This document shows, in pieces, positions 53,123 to 61,212 of a stretch of DNA of 64,000 nt (positions within the stretch are counted from its first letter, which is position 1; each line of letters starts with the position of its first letter). This DNA comes from Imhoffiella purpurea (GTDB lineage: Bacteria; Pseudomonadota; Gammaproteobacteria; Chromatiales; Chromatiaceae): the NCBI RefSeq assembly GCF_000585215.1, contig NZ_AONC01000025.1, positions 124,001 to 188,000 of the forward strand. The letters run 5' to 3'. Made by a program: the position numbers and the translations under genes. The notes under the pieces were generated by a model, which saw only the letters and a program-made list of their open reading frames with translations, had not been told where the DNA came from and searched no databases.

Positions 53123-53833
53123 TCAGTATTGGTTCTGAGGCACCATCCGCCGCTGCATCATCTGACGACGATGCTCGGCCTGGGCGGCGGCGAACTCGCG
53201 CGGGTCGACTTTGCCGTCACCGTTCAGGTCGAGCGCCCCGAACTCGGGCGCGTTGGTCAGATTGCGCATCGGGTAGCCCTGCTGGGAGCGCTGGGCGATG
53301 CGGTTGGCTCGGGCTTCGTAGAACTCCTTTTCGGTGAGGCTGCCGTCGTGGTTCAGGTCGAATGTGCCGAAGCTGGGCATATTGCGTCCCATCCCCATGC
53401 CTCGACCGTAGCCCGGGCCCATTCCGGCACCGGGTCCGCGTCCATAGCCGGGACCCATGCCGCCACCTTGCCCTTGGCCGTATCCAGGACCCATGCCCAT
53501 GCCCATGCCGGGGCGGTTCTGCATGCGTGCCTGACGACCTGCGGCGAACTCGTCCGGGGTCATGCGTCCGTCGCCATTGGCATCGAAATCGGCGAAGCTC
53601 GGAGCGCTCGCCGCTCCGCGCATGGGTGCGCCGGCCGCGGCCATCGCTGCCATGCGCTCGGCCCGCGCGGCTTCGAACTCCTGAGACGTGACCATGCCGT
53701 CGCCGTTGCGGTCGAAGCCGCCGAAGTTCATGGGGCCGCCCGGCATGTTCTGGGGCTGTGCCATGCCGGGCAGTGCGTAGCAGGTCGCGGCGATGGCGGT
53801 GGACAGCAGGAGTGTGCGAGTCGTTCGTTTCAT
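53123..53833 (-). CDS. Secreted EF-hand calcium-binding protein with Gly/Met-rich linker
   Basis: 236 residues. Residues 1-25 form a signal peptide (LLLSTAIAATCYALPGMAQ). Four EF-hand loops are complete with D-x-N-x-DG-x-x-x-x-x-E: loop 1 at 41-52, loop 2 at 84-95, then DLNHDGSLTEKE and DLNGDGKVDPRE. Between loops 2 and 3 lies a repetitive GPGYG/GMGMG linker of about 45 residues. Periplasmic Ca2+ binding is likely; role unknown. ATG 53833 with GGAGA upstream is used; the longer frame to 53938 has no support. It lies between two cytochrome operons on the same strand but is separated by 240 bases from the upstream one. Confidence 0.9.
   Translation of the reverse strand: MKRTTRTLLLSTAIAATCYALPGMAQPQNMPGGPMNFGGFDRNGDGMVTSQEFEAARAERMAAMAAAGAPMRGAASAPSFADFDANGDGRMTPDEFAAGRQARMQNRPGMGMGMGPGYGQGQGGGMGPGYGRGPGAGMGPGYGRGMGMGRNMPSFGTFDLNHDGSLTEKEFYEARANRIAQRSQQGYPMRNLTNAPEFGALDLNGDGKVDPREFAAAQAEHRRQMMQRRMVPQNQY
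53388..53513 (-). repeat. Degenerate repeats encoding the GPGYG/GMG linker
   Basis: Three copies of a GMGPGYG-encoding unit, plus short Met-Gly alternations, lie within the EF-hand gene. Units are not identical in length. They encode a flexible, methionine-rich linker between EF-hand pairs; Met-rich segments can also bind copper, which is speculation here. Confidence 0.6.
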
Positions 53834-54073
53834 GATCGGTCTCTCCGGTCTGGTTTGACCGCGGCCATATCGGCCGCGGCCTGCATGGGGTCGAGCTGAC
53901 TCTAGCATCTCAGTATCGGCCCCCAGGTTCGTTGACATCTTATGGTTCGGCGTATTCAGCTGCCGGCTTCGAGGCGTCGGCCGGTCGAGTATCGAGCCTC
54001 GCGTCCACTATAGACTTGGGATCGAGGCGATTCGGAAGCGAAAACCTCCCCGAACCACTCGCTGGCAGTCTCC

Positions 54074-54685
54074 TCAATCCTCCCAACGTCCGAAGTTGGG
54101 AATGCTGACCCTGTGTTCGTTATAGTCGCCTTCTGCGGCACCGCGATGACAGCTGTTGCATTGGCTGAAGCTCCCGACATCCGGGTTGGCCTCGACCATT
54201 CTGGACGGTATCTCGTCGTGCTTGCGCAGGAAATAGGCGGTTTGGGTGATGCGCGGCAAGGTGTCCGACTGATTGACGGCGGTGTCGGTCGAGTCGATGG
54301 AGAAGGCCTGCGATCGGGTCCGGCCGCTGGTGTCGGCGGCGTTTCGGGTCAGATAGCTGCCGATGTCGAGCACCATCTGGTCGGACAAGGAGGCATCGTC
54401 GCCATAGTGATTGGCCAGTGCGGCCGGATTGACGATCTGCGCCCATGACTGTGCGGGAAGCAGTCCGGGCTGATAGGCCATGTGACAGGATCCGCATTCC
54501 TCAGCATAGACCTGATTGGTGATGGGCGCGATGTCCGTCCGCGTCCCGAACCATCCATCGTGGCGTTCGTGGTGGTGGCCTCCACGATGGCCGTCCCGGT
54601 CATCGTCGTCGCTGATGGCCAGGCCGGCACCGCCGAGCGTAACCATACCGAGCGCGATCAGCAGTGCGATCTTGGGTGGCTTCAT
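54074..54685 (-). CDS. Diheme cytochrome c
   Basis: 203 residues. A signal peptide (PPKIALLIALGMVTLGGAGLA) is followed by an Asp/His-rich segment (DDDDRDGHRGGHHHERHDG) that may bind metal, then a cytochrome domain with CGSCH near ECGSCHMAYQPGLLP and CNSCH near SQCNSCHRGAAEGDY. This is the dihaem cytochrome c (DHC, PF09626-type) arrangement usually encoded with a DUF1924 cytochrome and a cytochrome b561. It is third in that operon. ATG 54685 begins the signal peptide; ATG 54712 has a better GAGG ribosome site and is an alternative. A periplasmic electron carrier, partner unknown. Confidence 0.88.
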   Translation of the reverse strand: MKPPKIALLIALGMVTLGGAGLAISDDDDRDGHRGGHHHERHDGWFGTRTDIAPITNQVYAEECGSCHMAYQPGLLPAQSWAQIVNPAALANHYGDDASLSDQMVLDIGSYLTRNAADTSGRTRSQAFSIDSTDTAVNQSDTLPRITQTAYFLRKHDEIPSRMVEANPDVGSFSQCNSCHRGAAEGDYNEHRVSIPNFGRWED

Positions 54686-54722
54686 GTCTCTCTCGTTCGT
54701 TTTGGATTGCATGGGGTTGGCC

Positions 54723-55094
54723 TCATTGGGTCTCGATGTAGGCGATGAAGTCGGCCTTCTCGGTCTCGGTGCATTCGCGCCCGAGCGTCCATCGGCAGTT
54801 GCGCAGCAGCCATTTGGCGATCTTCTTCTCGTCGGTCAGACGCTGCGGGTTGACCGAGGGCGCCATGGGATCGATGGCCTTTCCGGTCTTGGCGTGGCGC
54901 CCCGGTTGGGTCAGGTCGGTGCCGTGGCAGGTCGCGCAACTGCGCTGGTCAGTGCCGTCCGAGGCCGGGTGCTCCTGGATCCAGGCCGCGGCGCCGGCGG
55001 CCGGGTCGGCGGCCATTGGCAGCCCTGGTGCGGACAGGGTCCCTGCGGCGACGAGCGCGATCAGGAGTCCTCTGGTGGATGGCGGGTTGCTCAT
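54723..55094 (-). CDS. DUF1924 monoheme cytochrome c
   Basis: 123 residues with a signal peptide (LLIALVAAGTLSAPGLPMA) and one heme site CATCH. The following GRHAKTGKAIDPMAPSVNPQRLTDEKKIAKWLLRNCRWTLGRECTETEKADF is characteristic of DUF1924. It contains two further Cys (in RNC and REC) that are not a heme site. Function: small periplasmic electron carrier in the cytochrome b561-DHC cluster. The start ATG 55094 overlaps the cytochrome b561 stop (ATGA), so translation is coupled. A start in the longer frame to 55658 is not credible. Confidence 0.92.
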   Translation of the reverse strand: MSNPPSTRGLLIALVAAGTLSAPGLPMAADPAAGAAAWIQEHPASDGTDQRSCATCHGTDLTQPGRHAKTGKAIDPMAPSVNPQRLTDEKKIAKWLLRNCRWTLGRECTETEKADFIAYIETQ

Positions 55095-55726
55095 TGGGTC
55101 TTGTCTCCGTCTGTATCGGTTGAACGCTTGATTCCGTCGATCATGGAAAGGACGAGGTTTTCCTCGTGCTCCAGGCTGGAGAAGAGGACTCCGGCCAGAT
55201 GCGCCAGGATCAGGACGAGGGTGAGATTGGCGAAGAACTCGTGCACCTCTTCGAGGTCGTGCGCGGTGGCGTTCGAGACGCCTCGCATGAGCTCGGCCAT
55301 GGGGCCGGCGAATTCCTGGGCCCCGAACAGGGCCAGTCCGCTGACGCCGGTCGCCGCGACCGAGAGCAGCAGCGCGACCACCATGGCTCCGCCGGCCGGG
55401 TTGTGTCCCAGGTAGCGGGGCGCACGCCATCGCAGCGCGTCTCTCAGATAGTTCAGGATCGCGCGGGGGCTGCGGACGAAGTCGGTGAAGCGGGCGTGAC
55501 GGGTTCCGACGAATCCCCAGAGGACCCGGACCCCGACCAGTCCCAGGACCAGGTATCCGGCCCAGACGTGGAGGGCGAGTATCTCGTCCTCCACCAGATA
55601 GGCGGTGGCGAAGCCTGCGACCAGGGACCAATGGAAGATCCGAACCAGCGGATCCCATACCCGCACCCGATTCCCAGGGATTGCCTCGGCCTTCGGTCCC
55701 TCGACGGTCATGGTGTCTGTGCGCAT
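55091..55726 (-). CDS. Cytochrome b561-type membrane protein
   Basis: 211 residues with four transmembrane helices. Candidate heme ligands are His32 (RIFHWSLVAG), His53 (LALHVWAGYL), and His in EEVHEFFAN and ILAHLAGV. It belongs to the prokaryotic cytochrome b/b6-like group that takes electrons from quinol and hands them to small c-type cytochromes, here the DUF1924 and diheme proteins encoded downstream. ATG 55726 has a good GAGGAGAG site. It is divergent from the PepSY/two-component operon across 156 bases, a layout seen in many proteobacteria, so the regulator probably controls both. Confidence 0.93.
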   Translation of the reverse strand: MRTDTMTVEGPKAEAIPGNRVRVWDPLVRIFHWSLVAGFATAYLVEDEILALHVWAGYLVLGLVGVRVLWGFVGTRHARFTDFVRSPRAILNYLRDALRWRAPRYLGHNPAGGAMVVALLLSVAATGVSGLALFGAQEFAGPMAELMRGVSNATAHDLEEVHEFFANLTLVLILAHLAGVLFSSLEHEENLVLSMIDGIKRSTDTDGDKTQ

Positions 55727-55849
55727 GTCTACACTCTCCTCGGTGCCCTTGGATTGGGCTGTCGTTCTCTGCAAGAATCCGGTCGCCTCGGTGTCGCGAC
55801 CTCGATGTGCAGACTATCCGACCGGCCCTGACCGAATGCTGTGCGCCCT

Positions 55850-55867
55850 TGTCAGCGATCTGTCAGC
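55850..55867 (+). promoter_or_regulatory. Direct repeat TGTCAGC x2, period 11: candidate response-regulator site
   Basis: TGTCAGC begins at 55850 and again at 55861, one helical turn apart, as expected for a tandem OmpR-family dimer site. It lies in the divergent gap and ends 15 bases before the PepSY start, overlapping the probable leader. The OmpR-type regulator encoded at 56285 is the obvious candidate. Confidence 0.35.
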
Positions 55868-55882
55868 TGGCCTGGAGGCACA

Positions 55883-56266
55883 ATGACCGGCATGAGCGCA
55901 TTCGCCACAATGAAGGTCCCATCCCTCGTTCGACGCCGTCTGATCTGCGGCTTTCTGGTTCTGGCGTTCTGTCTGCCGGCCCAAGCGGGTCGTCATGGCC
56001 GCCATTGGGACGAGGAGGACGGACACGATCACGAGCGTGCGCGTCATGCCCTGAGACGGGGCGAGGTACGCCCGATCGCCGAGATCATCGACTCGGTCGC
56101 GGCCCAGGTTCCCGGCGAGCTGGTCGAGGTCGAGTTCGAGCGCACCCATGGGCATGGCCCGCCGCGCTGGCTCTACGAGCTCAAGATCATCGCCCCCGAC
56201 GGCCGTCTGCTGGAGGTGCTGGTCGATGGCGCGACCGCCGAGGTGCTGAAGGTCGAGGAAGACTGA
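55883..56266 (+). CDS. Secreted PepSY-domain protein
   Basis: 127 residues. A signal peptide (RRRLICGFLVLAFCLPAQA) precedes a His/Asp-rich stretch (HWDEEDGHDHERARHA) and a PepSY domain with LRRGEVRPIAEIIDSV and RWLYELKIIAPDGRLLEVLVDGATAEVL. Such small PepSY proteins are commonly encoded just before a two-component system and are thought to modulate the sensor or bind metal or protease in the periplasm. ATG 55883 has GGAGG 4 bases upstream. The response regulator follows 18 bases downstream. Confidence 0.9.
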   Translation: MTGMSAFATMKVPSLVRRRLICGFLVLAFCLPAQAGRHGRHWDEEDGHDHERARHALRRGEVRPIAEIIDSVAAQVPGELVEVEFERTHGHGPPRWLYELKIIAPDGRLLEVLVDGATAEVLKVEED

Positions 56267-56284
56267 TCCGATGGGGAAAAACTG

Positions 56285-56950
56285 ATGCGGGTACTTCTGG
56301 TGGAGGACGACGACCGGGTCGGCGATGCGGTTGCGGCCGCGCTGGAGGCGGGCGGCTTCGTCGTCGAGCGTTCGCGCGACGGCGAGGACGCCTGGTTCAA
56401 GGGCGATACCGAGAATTACGCGGCCGTCGTTCTGGATCTGGGGCTGCCCAGCATGGACGGACTCTCGGTCCTGCGCCGATGGCGCGCGGCCGGTCAGCGC
56501 ATGCCGGTGCTCATCCTCACCGCGCGGGGCGACTGGAGCGAGCGGGTCGAGGGCATCGATGCCGGCGCGGACGACTATCTGCCCAAGCCCTTCCGCATGG
56601 AGGAGCTCCAGGCCAGGCTGCGCGCCCTGATCCGCCGCTCGGCCGGGCAGGCGAGCGCCCTGATCGAGATCGGTTGCGCCATCCTCGACACGCGGCGCAT
56701 GTCGCTCAGCCTGGACGGGGTCCCCATTCATCTCTCGCCCCAGGAATACCGCCTGGTCAGCTATCTGATGCAGCACGCCGGCCGGGTGGTGTCGCAGCTC
56801 GAACTCACCGAACAGCTCTACGCCCAGGACTTCGAGCGCGACTCCAACGCGGTCGAGGTGCTCGTCGGGCGGGTGCGCCGCAAGCTGGGCGCGGATCTGA
56901 TCCAGACCCGGCGCGGCTTCGGCTATCTGGTGGAGCCGGACGGCGAATGA
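56285..56950 (+). CDS. OmpR-family response regulator
   Basis: 221 residues. Receiver domain with acidic pocket Glu7/Asp8/Asp9, phospho-acceptor Asp51 (VVLDLGLPSMDG), and Lys in DDYLPKPF. A winged-helix DNA-binding domain follows (about 125-218) with LSPQEYRLVSYLMQHAG and NAVEVLVGRVRRKLG, RRGFGYLVE. Similar to QseB/PhoP-type regulators. It forms an operon with the PepSY protein upstream and the kinase downstream (ATGA overlap). It probably regulates its own operon and the divergent cytochrome operon. Confidence 0.95.
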   Translation: MRVLLVEDDDRVGDAVAAALEAGGFVVERSRDGEDAWFKGDTENYAAVVLDLGLPSMDGLSVLRRWRAAGQRMPVLILTARGDWSERVEGIDAGADDYLPKPFRMEELQARLRALIRRSAGQASALIEIGCAILDTRRMSLSLDGVPIHLSPQEYRLVSYLMQHAGRVVSQLELTEQLYAQDFERDSNAVEVLVGRVRRKLGADLIQTRRGFGYLVEPDGE

Positions 56951-58308
56951 GCCGGCGCTCGCTGCGGGTCCGTCTCTGGACCGGCGCGCTCTTCTCGATC
57001 GGGGTCGCGCTCCTGGTCGCCGGGATGGGGTTGATCACGCTCTTCGAGCGCCATGTCGAGCGGCGTATCGGCGAGGAGCTCCGGGTCCAGCTCAATCAGC
57101 TGGCCGCCGCCGTGTCCATGACCGAGGAAGGAGAGGTCGACCTGAGCCGCGAACCCTCCGATCCGCGTTTCGACCAGCCCTTGAGCGGGCTCTACTGGCA
57201 GATCGACGAGCCGGACCAGCCGGGGCTGCTGCGCTCGCGCTCGCTCTGGGACGCCGTCATCCGGCTGCCGGACGACGATCTGGAGCCGGGCGGGGTGCAT
57301 GCCCACCAGCTGCCGGGTCCGGACGGCCGTCCATTGCTGGTGCGCGAGCGGCGCATCCTGCTCTCGGCGACCGGGACCCAGACGCAGCTGCGGCTGGCGG
57401 TCGGGATCGAACGTGCCGAACTGGTGTCGGCGCGCAACGATTTCGCCGCCGACATGCTGCCTTATCTGGGGCTCATCGCCCTGGTCCTGACGCTGGCCAC
57501 CTTCGTTCAGGTCCAGACCGGTCTGGCCCCCCTGGAGTCGGTGAGACGCGGCTTGGGAAGCATCCGCTCTGGGGAGTCGTCCCAGCTGGCAGACGCCTAT
57601 CCGGGCGAGGTCATGCCCCTGGTCGCCGAGGTCAACGCGCTGCTCGCCGCCCGCGCCCAGGCGGTCGAGCGCGCGCGGGCCTGGACCGCGGATCTGGCCC
57701 ATGGCCTCAAGACCCCGCTGAGCGCACTCGTCGCCGACGCCCAGCGTTTGCGCGCGTCGGGCAATCCCGAGCTGGCCGGGGACCTGGAGCAGCTGGCCGA
57801 ATCCATGCGCCGACGGGTCGAGCGCGAGCTGATCCGCGCCCGGGTACGCTCGGGCTCCTCGAGCCATCAGGCGCGGGTCGAGGTGGTGGCGGCGATAGGC
57901 CGGTTGGTGCGGACGCTCGAACGGACCCCGAACGGCGAGCGTCTGGAGTGGCGGCAGGAGTCCTCGGCCCCGGTCATGGCCGCGCTCATGCCGGACGACC
58001 TGATGGAGCTGCTCGGTAATCTGCTGGAGAACGCCGCCAAATGGGCGTCCGCGCGGGTGCGGGTGCGGGTCGAGGTGCGGGGCGCCTGGGTGGAGATCGA
58101 GGTCGGCGACGACGGCCCCGGGGTGGCGGAGGATCAGATCTCTCTGCTGGGTCGGCGCGGACTGCGCCTGGACGAGCGCAAGGACGGATCCGGGCTCGGG
58201 CTCGCCATCGTGCGCGACGTGGTCGACGCCTACGGTGGCGAGCTCTGCTTCGATAGCGCCCCGGAGGGCGGCCTCAGGGTGCGAGTGAAACTGCCTGGGG
58301 TGGTCTGA
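56947..58308 (+). CDS. Membrane sensor histidine kinase (PhoQ/QseC-like)
   Basis: 453 residues. TM1 at about 12-33 and TM2 at about 175-195 flank a periplasmic sensor domain of about 140 residues. A HAMP segment follows, then the H-box DLAHGLKTPLSAL with His252, the N-box ELLGNLLENAAKWA, G1 box GDDGPGV, and G2 box GSGLGLAIV. 'AHGLKTPL' in place of 'AHELRTPL' is typical of PhoQ-type kinases. Cognate to the regulator at 56285, whose stop it overlaps by 3 bases. The signal is unknown: redox state, a metal, or the PepSY protein are candidates. Confidence 0.94.
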   Translation: MSRRSLRVRLWTGALFSIGVALLVAGMGLITLFERHVERRIGEELRVQLNQLAAAVSMTEEGEVDLSREPSDPRFDQPLSGLYWQIDEPDQPGLLRSRSLWDAVIRLPDDDLEPGGVHAHQLPGPDGRPLLVRERRILLSATGTQTQLRLAVGIERAELVSARNDFAADMLPYLGLIALVLTLATFVQVQTGLAPLESVRRGLGSIRSGESSQLADAYPGEVMPLVAEVNALLAARAQAVERARAWTADLAHGLKTPLSALVADAQRLRASGNPELAGDLEQLAESMRRRVERELIRARVRSGSSSHQARVEVVAAIGRLVRTLERTPNGERLEWRQESSAPVMAALMPDDLMELLGNLLENAAKWASARVRVRVEVRGAWVEIEVGDDGPGVAEDQISLLGRRGLRLDERKDGSGLGLAIVRDVVDAYGGELCFDSAPEGGLRVRVKLPGVV

Positions 58309-58327
58309 ACTCAGATGCCCGAGGTCT

Positions 58328-58382
58328 GGTCCGCGTAGCGGACCCTACCGAGGGCTGGGCTGTAGGGTCCGCTGTGCGGACC
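58328..58382. repeat. Long imperfect inverted repeat (REP-like intergenic palindrome)
   Basis: The 21-base arm 58328-58348 (ggtccgcgtagcggaccctac) and the arm 58362-58382 are inverted copies with 2 mismatches around a 13-base spacer. Each arm also contains a smaller palindrome (ggtccgc/gcggacc). It lies in the 94-base gap between the convergent kinase and DHH genes. This form suits a REP/MITE-like dispersed element or a bidirectional 3'-end structure. Only one copy was noticed in this window. Confidence 0.7.
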
Positions 58383-58402
58383 GATTCTCTAGATAGGGGG
58401 AT

Positions 58403-59332
58403 TCAGCCGTCCGCATTGATCCGCTCGATCAGTTCGCCGAGCACCTGCTCGGCCCGGTCGTTCTCGACCTGGCAGGTGCCCGCCGCATGATGGCCGCCGC
58501 CGCCGTACTGGAGCATGAGCTCGCCGATGTCGGTCTTGGAGCTGCGGTCGAAGATCGACTTGCCGGTGGCGAAGACGGTGTTCTGCTGTTTCAGGCCCCA
58601 GAGCACGTGGATGGAAATATTGCACTGGGGGTAGAGGGCATAGATCATGAATCGGTTGCCCGCCCAGATGGTTTCCTCGTCGCGCAGGTCCAGCACCACC
58701 AGGTTGCCGTGCACCTGGGCGCAGCGCTGGATCTGTTCCTTGAACTTGGCCTCCTGCTCGAAATAGAGGTCGACCCGCTCCTTGACGTCGGGGAGGGCCA
58801 GGATGTCGTCGATACCGTGGTTCTTGCAGTAGTCGATGAGATCCATCATGAGGTTGTAGTTGGAGATGCGGAACTCGCGGAAGCGGCCGAGTCCGGTCCG
58901 GGCGTCCATCAGGAAGTTCAGCAGCACCCAGCCCTTGGGGTTCAGCACCTCGTCGCGATCGAACTGGGCCGAGTCGCCCTTGTCCACTGCCTCCATCATC
59001 TCGTCCCAGTCGCTGGGGAAGGTGTCGTGCCCGCCATAGTGGCGCCAGACGACCCGAGCCGCGGAGGGGGCGTCCGGGTCGATGACGTGGTTGTCGCGCT
59101 GGCCGACCCTCAGGGTTTCGGAGGCATGGTGGTCGAAGGCAAGATGGACGCCGTCCACATAGGGCAGGTTGGTCGTGATGTCCCTGGCGTCGATCTCGAC
59201 CTTGCCGTCCTGCATGTCCTTGGGGTGGACGAACTTGATCTCGTCGATCAGATCCAATCTCTTCAGCAGCACGGCGCAGACGAGGCCGTCGAAATCGCTG
59301 CGGGTGACGAGACGGAATTTCTGCTCTGACAT
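58403..59332 (-). CDS. DHH-family phosphoesterase
   Basis: 309 residues. The DHH motifs are present: RSDFDGLVCA (Asp13, Asp15), a second Asp in DITTNLPYVDGVHLAFDHHAS with the DHH box, and the DHHA1-type end LMLQYGGGGHHAAGTCQ. These Asp/His residues bind two Mn2+ ions. Members are often annotated exopolyphosphatase or oligoribonuclease, but the substrate (nucleotide, polyphosphate or short RNA) cannot be fixed from sequence. It stands alone, with ATG 59332. Confidence 0.88.
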   Translation of the reverse strand: MSEQKFRLVTRSDFDGLVCAVLLKRLDLIDEIKFVHPKDMQDGKVEIDARDITTNLPYVDGVHLAFDHHASETLRVGQRDNHVIDPDAPSAARVVWRHYGGHDTFPSDWDEMMEAVDKGDSAQFDRDEVLNPKGWVLLNFLMDARTGLGRFREFRISNYNLMMDLIDYCKNHGIDDILALPDVKERVDLYFEQEAKFKEQIQRCAQVHGNLVVLDLRDEETIWAGNRFMIYALYPQCNISIHVLWGLKQQNTVFATGKSIFDRSSKTDIGELMLQYGGGGHHAAGTCQVENDRAEQVLGELIERINADG

Positions 59333-59500
59333 GAGGCGTCTCCGGCTGGCTCTGGAGCTTGGGGTTCAGGGCGCCATCATACCCAGGGGGATGAGGGCCG
59401 AACAACTCGGCGCGATCCGTTTCGTGCCCCTCGGGTTGATCCTGCTCCCCGCTCTCCCCATCTGCTGTTGCATCTCATCGACAGTCCCTGGAGTAGCAGC

Positions 59501-59806
59501 ATGTTTCTTGCCATGAACCGCTTTCGTATCGCGCGCGGTCACGAGGAGACCTTCATCGAGCATTGGCGCAATCGCGAGAGCCATCTGGACGAGGTGCCCG
59601 GATTCCTGCGCTTTCATCTGCTCAAGGGACCCGAGACCGAGGAATACACCCTATTTTCCTCGTTCAGCGAATGGGAGTCGGAACGGGCATTCGAGGACTG
59701 GACCCATTCCGAGGCCTTTCGCGCCGCCCATGCCAATGCCGGCAAGACCCCGCGCGACATCTATCTGGGGCCGCCCGAGCTCGAGCTCTTCAGCTCGGTG
59801 ATCTGA
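59501..59806 (+). CDS. IsdG-like antibiotic-biosynthesis-monooxygenase-fold protein (heme monooxygenase candidate)
   Basis: 101 residues of ferredoxin-like ABM fold. Asn6, Trp67 and His77 fall where IsdG/IsdI heme-degrading enzymes keep their catalytic Asn, Trp and His; the context MNRFRI and FEDWTHSEAFRAAH is like those enzymes. The proposed role is oxygen-dependent heme cleavage or removal of damaged heme in the cytoplasm, plausible in a cell making many heme proteins. The start is ATG 59501. Its stop lies 6 bases from the convergent aldehyde dehydrogenase stop. The fold is certain; the heme activity is inference. Confidence 0.82.
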   Translation: MFLAMNRFRIARGHEETFIEHWRNRESHLDEVPGFLRFHLLKGPETEEYTLFSSFSEWESERAFEDWTHSEAFRAAHANAGKTPRDIYLGPPELELFSSVI

Positions 59807-59812
59807 TCCCCG

Positions 59813-61171
59813 TCAGCCGATCCAGAGCGTCTTGGCGTTCAGGAACTCCTGGATGCCGGGCGCACCCAGCTCGCGACCGTAGCCGGAATCCTTGACACCG
59901 CCGAACGGCAGACGCGGATCGCTCTTCACCAGGCCATTGACGAAGGCGGCACCGCAGTCCATGGCACGGGCGAAACGCTCGCCGCGCTCCGTGTCCAGCG
60001 TCCAGACGCTGCCGCCGAGTCCGAAGCGCGTGTCGTTGGCGATGCGTAGCGCGTCCGGCTCGTCCTCGGCGCGGATCACGACCGCGACCGGCCCGAACAG
60101 CTCCTCCGAATAGGCCGGCATGCCGGGGCCGACCCCGTCCAGCAGTGTCGGCGCATAGAACCAGCCGGGCTGGTCGAGCGGATGGCCGCCGGTCAGCAGG
60201 CGCGCGCCGGCGTCCAGGCTGTCCTGAACCTGCCGGTGAAGCTCCTCGCGGAGATCCTCCCGCGCCATGGGGGCGAGGGTCGTCTCCGGATCGAGCGGGT
60301 CGCCGGGTCTCAGTTCCCGGATCGCCGCGAGCAGGCGCTGGGTGAAGTCGTCCGCGACGGACCGGACCGGGATGAAACGCTTGGCGGCGATGCAGCTCTG
60401 GCCGGCATTCATGAAGCGGGAGCGCAAGGCCGTCTCCACCGCGTGATCGAGATCCGCGTCCTCCAGCACCACGAAGGCGTCGGATCCGCCCAGCTCCAGC
60501 AGGCTCTTCTTCAGGTGGCGCCCGGCCGCCTCGGCCACCGCGCGTCCGGCCGCCTCGCTGCCGGTCAGGCTGACGCCGCGCACGCGCGGGTCGGCGATGA
60601 GGTCCGCCACCCGGCCGGACTCGATCAGAAGCGTTTTGAAGAGACCCTCGGGCAGACCGGATTCGCCGAATATCCGCTCGATGGCGAGCGCGCAGCGCGG
60701 GACGTTGGAGGCATGCTTGAGCAGCAGCGCGTTGCCGGCAACGAGCGCCGGGGCGGCGCAGCGGAAGACCTGCCAGAAGGGGAAGTTCCAGGGCATGACG
60801 GCGAGCAGGACGCCGAGCGGCTGGTGGACGACGCCGCTCCGGCTGGCGTCCGAGTCGATGGGGATGTCGGTCAGCAGCCGCTCGCCCTGATCGGCATAGT
60901 AGTCGCAGACCAGGGCGCATTTCTCGACCTCGGACTCGGCCTCGCCGATGAGCTTGCCCATCTCCCGGGTGATGACGCGGGCCAGGTCCGAGCGGTGCTC
61001 GCGCAGATGCGCGCCGACGGTTCTGAGCCGCCCGGCGCGTTCGGCGACGGGGCGCGCGCTCCAGGGTCCCGCCGCCGCGGCTGCCGAGGCGATCGCGTCT
61101 TCCAGCGCGGCGCTGCCGATGGGCTCGAAGCCTTCCAGGATCTGGCCGGTGGTCGGGTCGATGGATTGCAT
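59813..61171 (-). CDS. Aldehyde dehydrogenase, succinate-semialdehyde dehydrogenase (Sad/GabD) type
   Basis: 452 residues. NAD(P)-binding and catalytic motifs: VMPWNFPFWQV, GSEAAGR, catalytic Glu in LELGGSDAFVV, catalytic Cys in NAGQSCIAAKRFI, and EELFGPVAVVI. The start MQSIDPTTGQIL and the FVNGLVKSDPRLPFGGVKDSGYGREL end match the NAD-dependent succinate-semialdehyde dehydrogenase Sad group. It would oxidise succinate semialdehyde (or a similar aldehyde) to the acid. The start ATG 61171 is chosen; the longer frame runs into the neighbouring gene. It follows the REC-GGDEF gene by 41 bases on the same strand. Confidence 0.92.
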   Translation of the reverse strand: MQSIDPTTGQILEGFEPIGSAALEDAIASAAAAAGPWSARPVAERAGRLRTVGAHLREHRSDLARVITREMGKLIGEAESEVEKCALVCDYYADQGERLLTDIPIDSDASRSGVVHQPLGVLLAVMPWNFPFWQVFRCAAPALVAGNALLLKHASNVPRCALAIERIFGESGLPEGLFKTLLIESGRVADLIADPRVRGVSLTGSEAAGRAVAEAAGRHLKKSLLELGGSDAFVVLEDADLDHAVETALRSRFMNAGQSCIAAKRFIPVRSVADDFTQRLLAAIRELRPGDPLDPETTLAPMAREDLREELHRQVQDSLDAGARLLTGGHPLDQPGWFYAPTLLDGVGPGMPAYSEELFGPVAVVIRAEDEPDALRIANDTRFGLGGSVWTLDTERGERFARAMDCGAAFVNGLVKSDPRLPFGGVKDSGYGRELGAPGIQEFLNAKTLWIG

Positions 61172-61212
61172 TGGCACAGTGGCGGCTCCTCGATGGCGAT
61201 GTGGCCGGGCGT

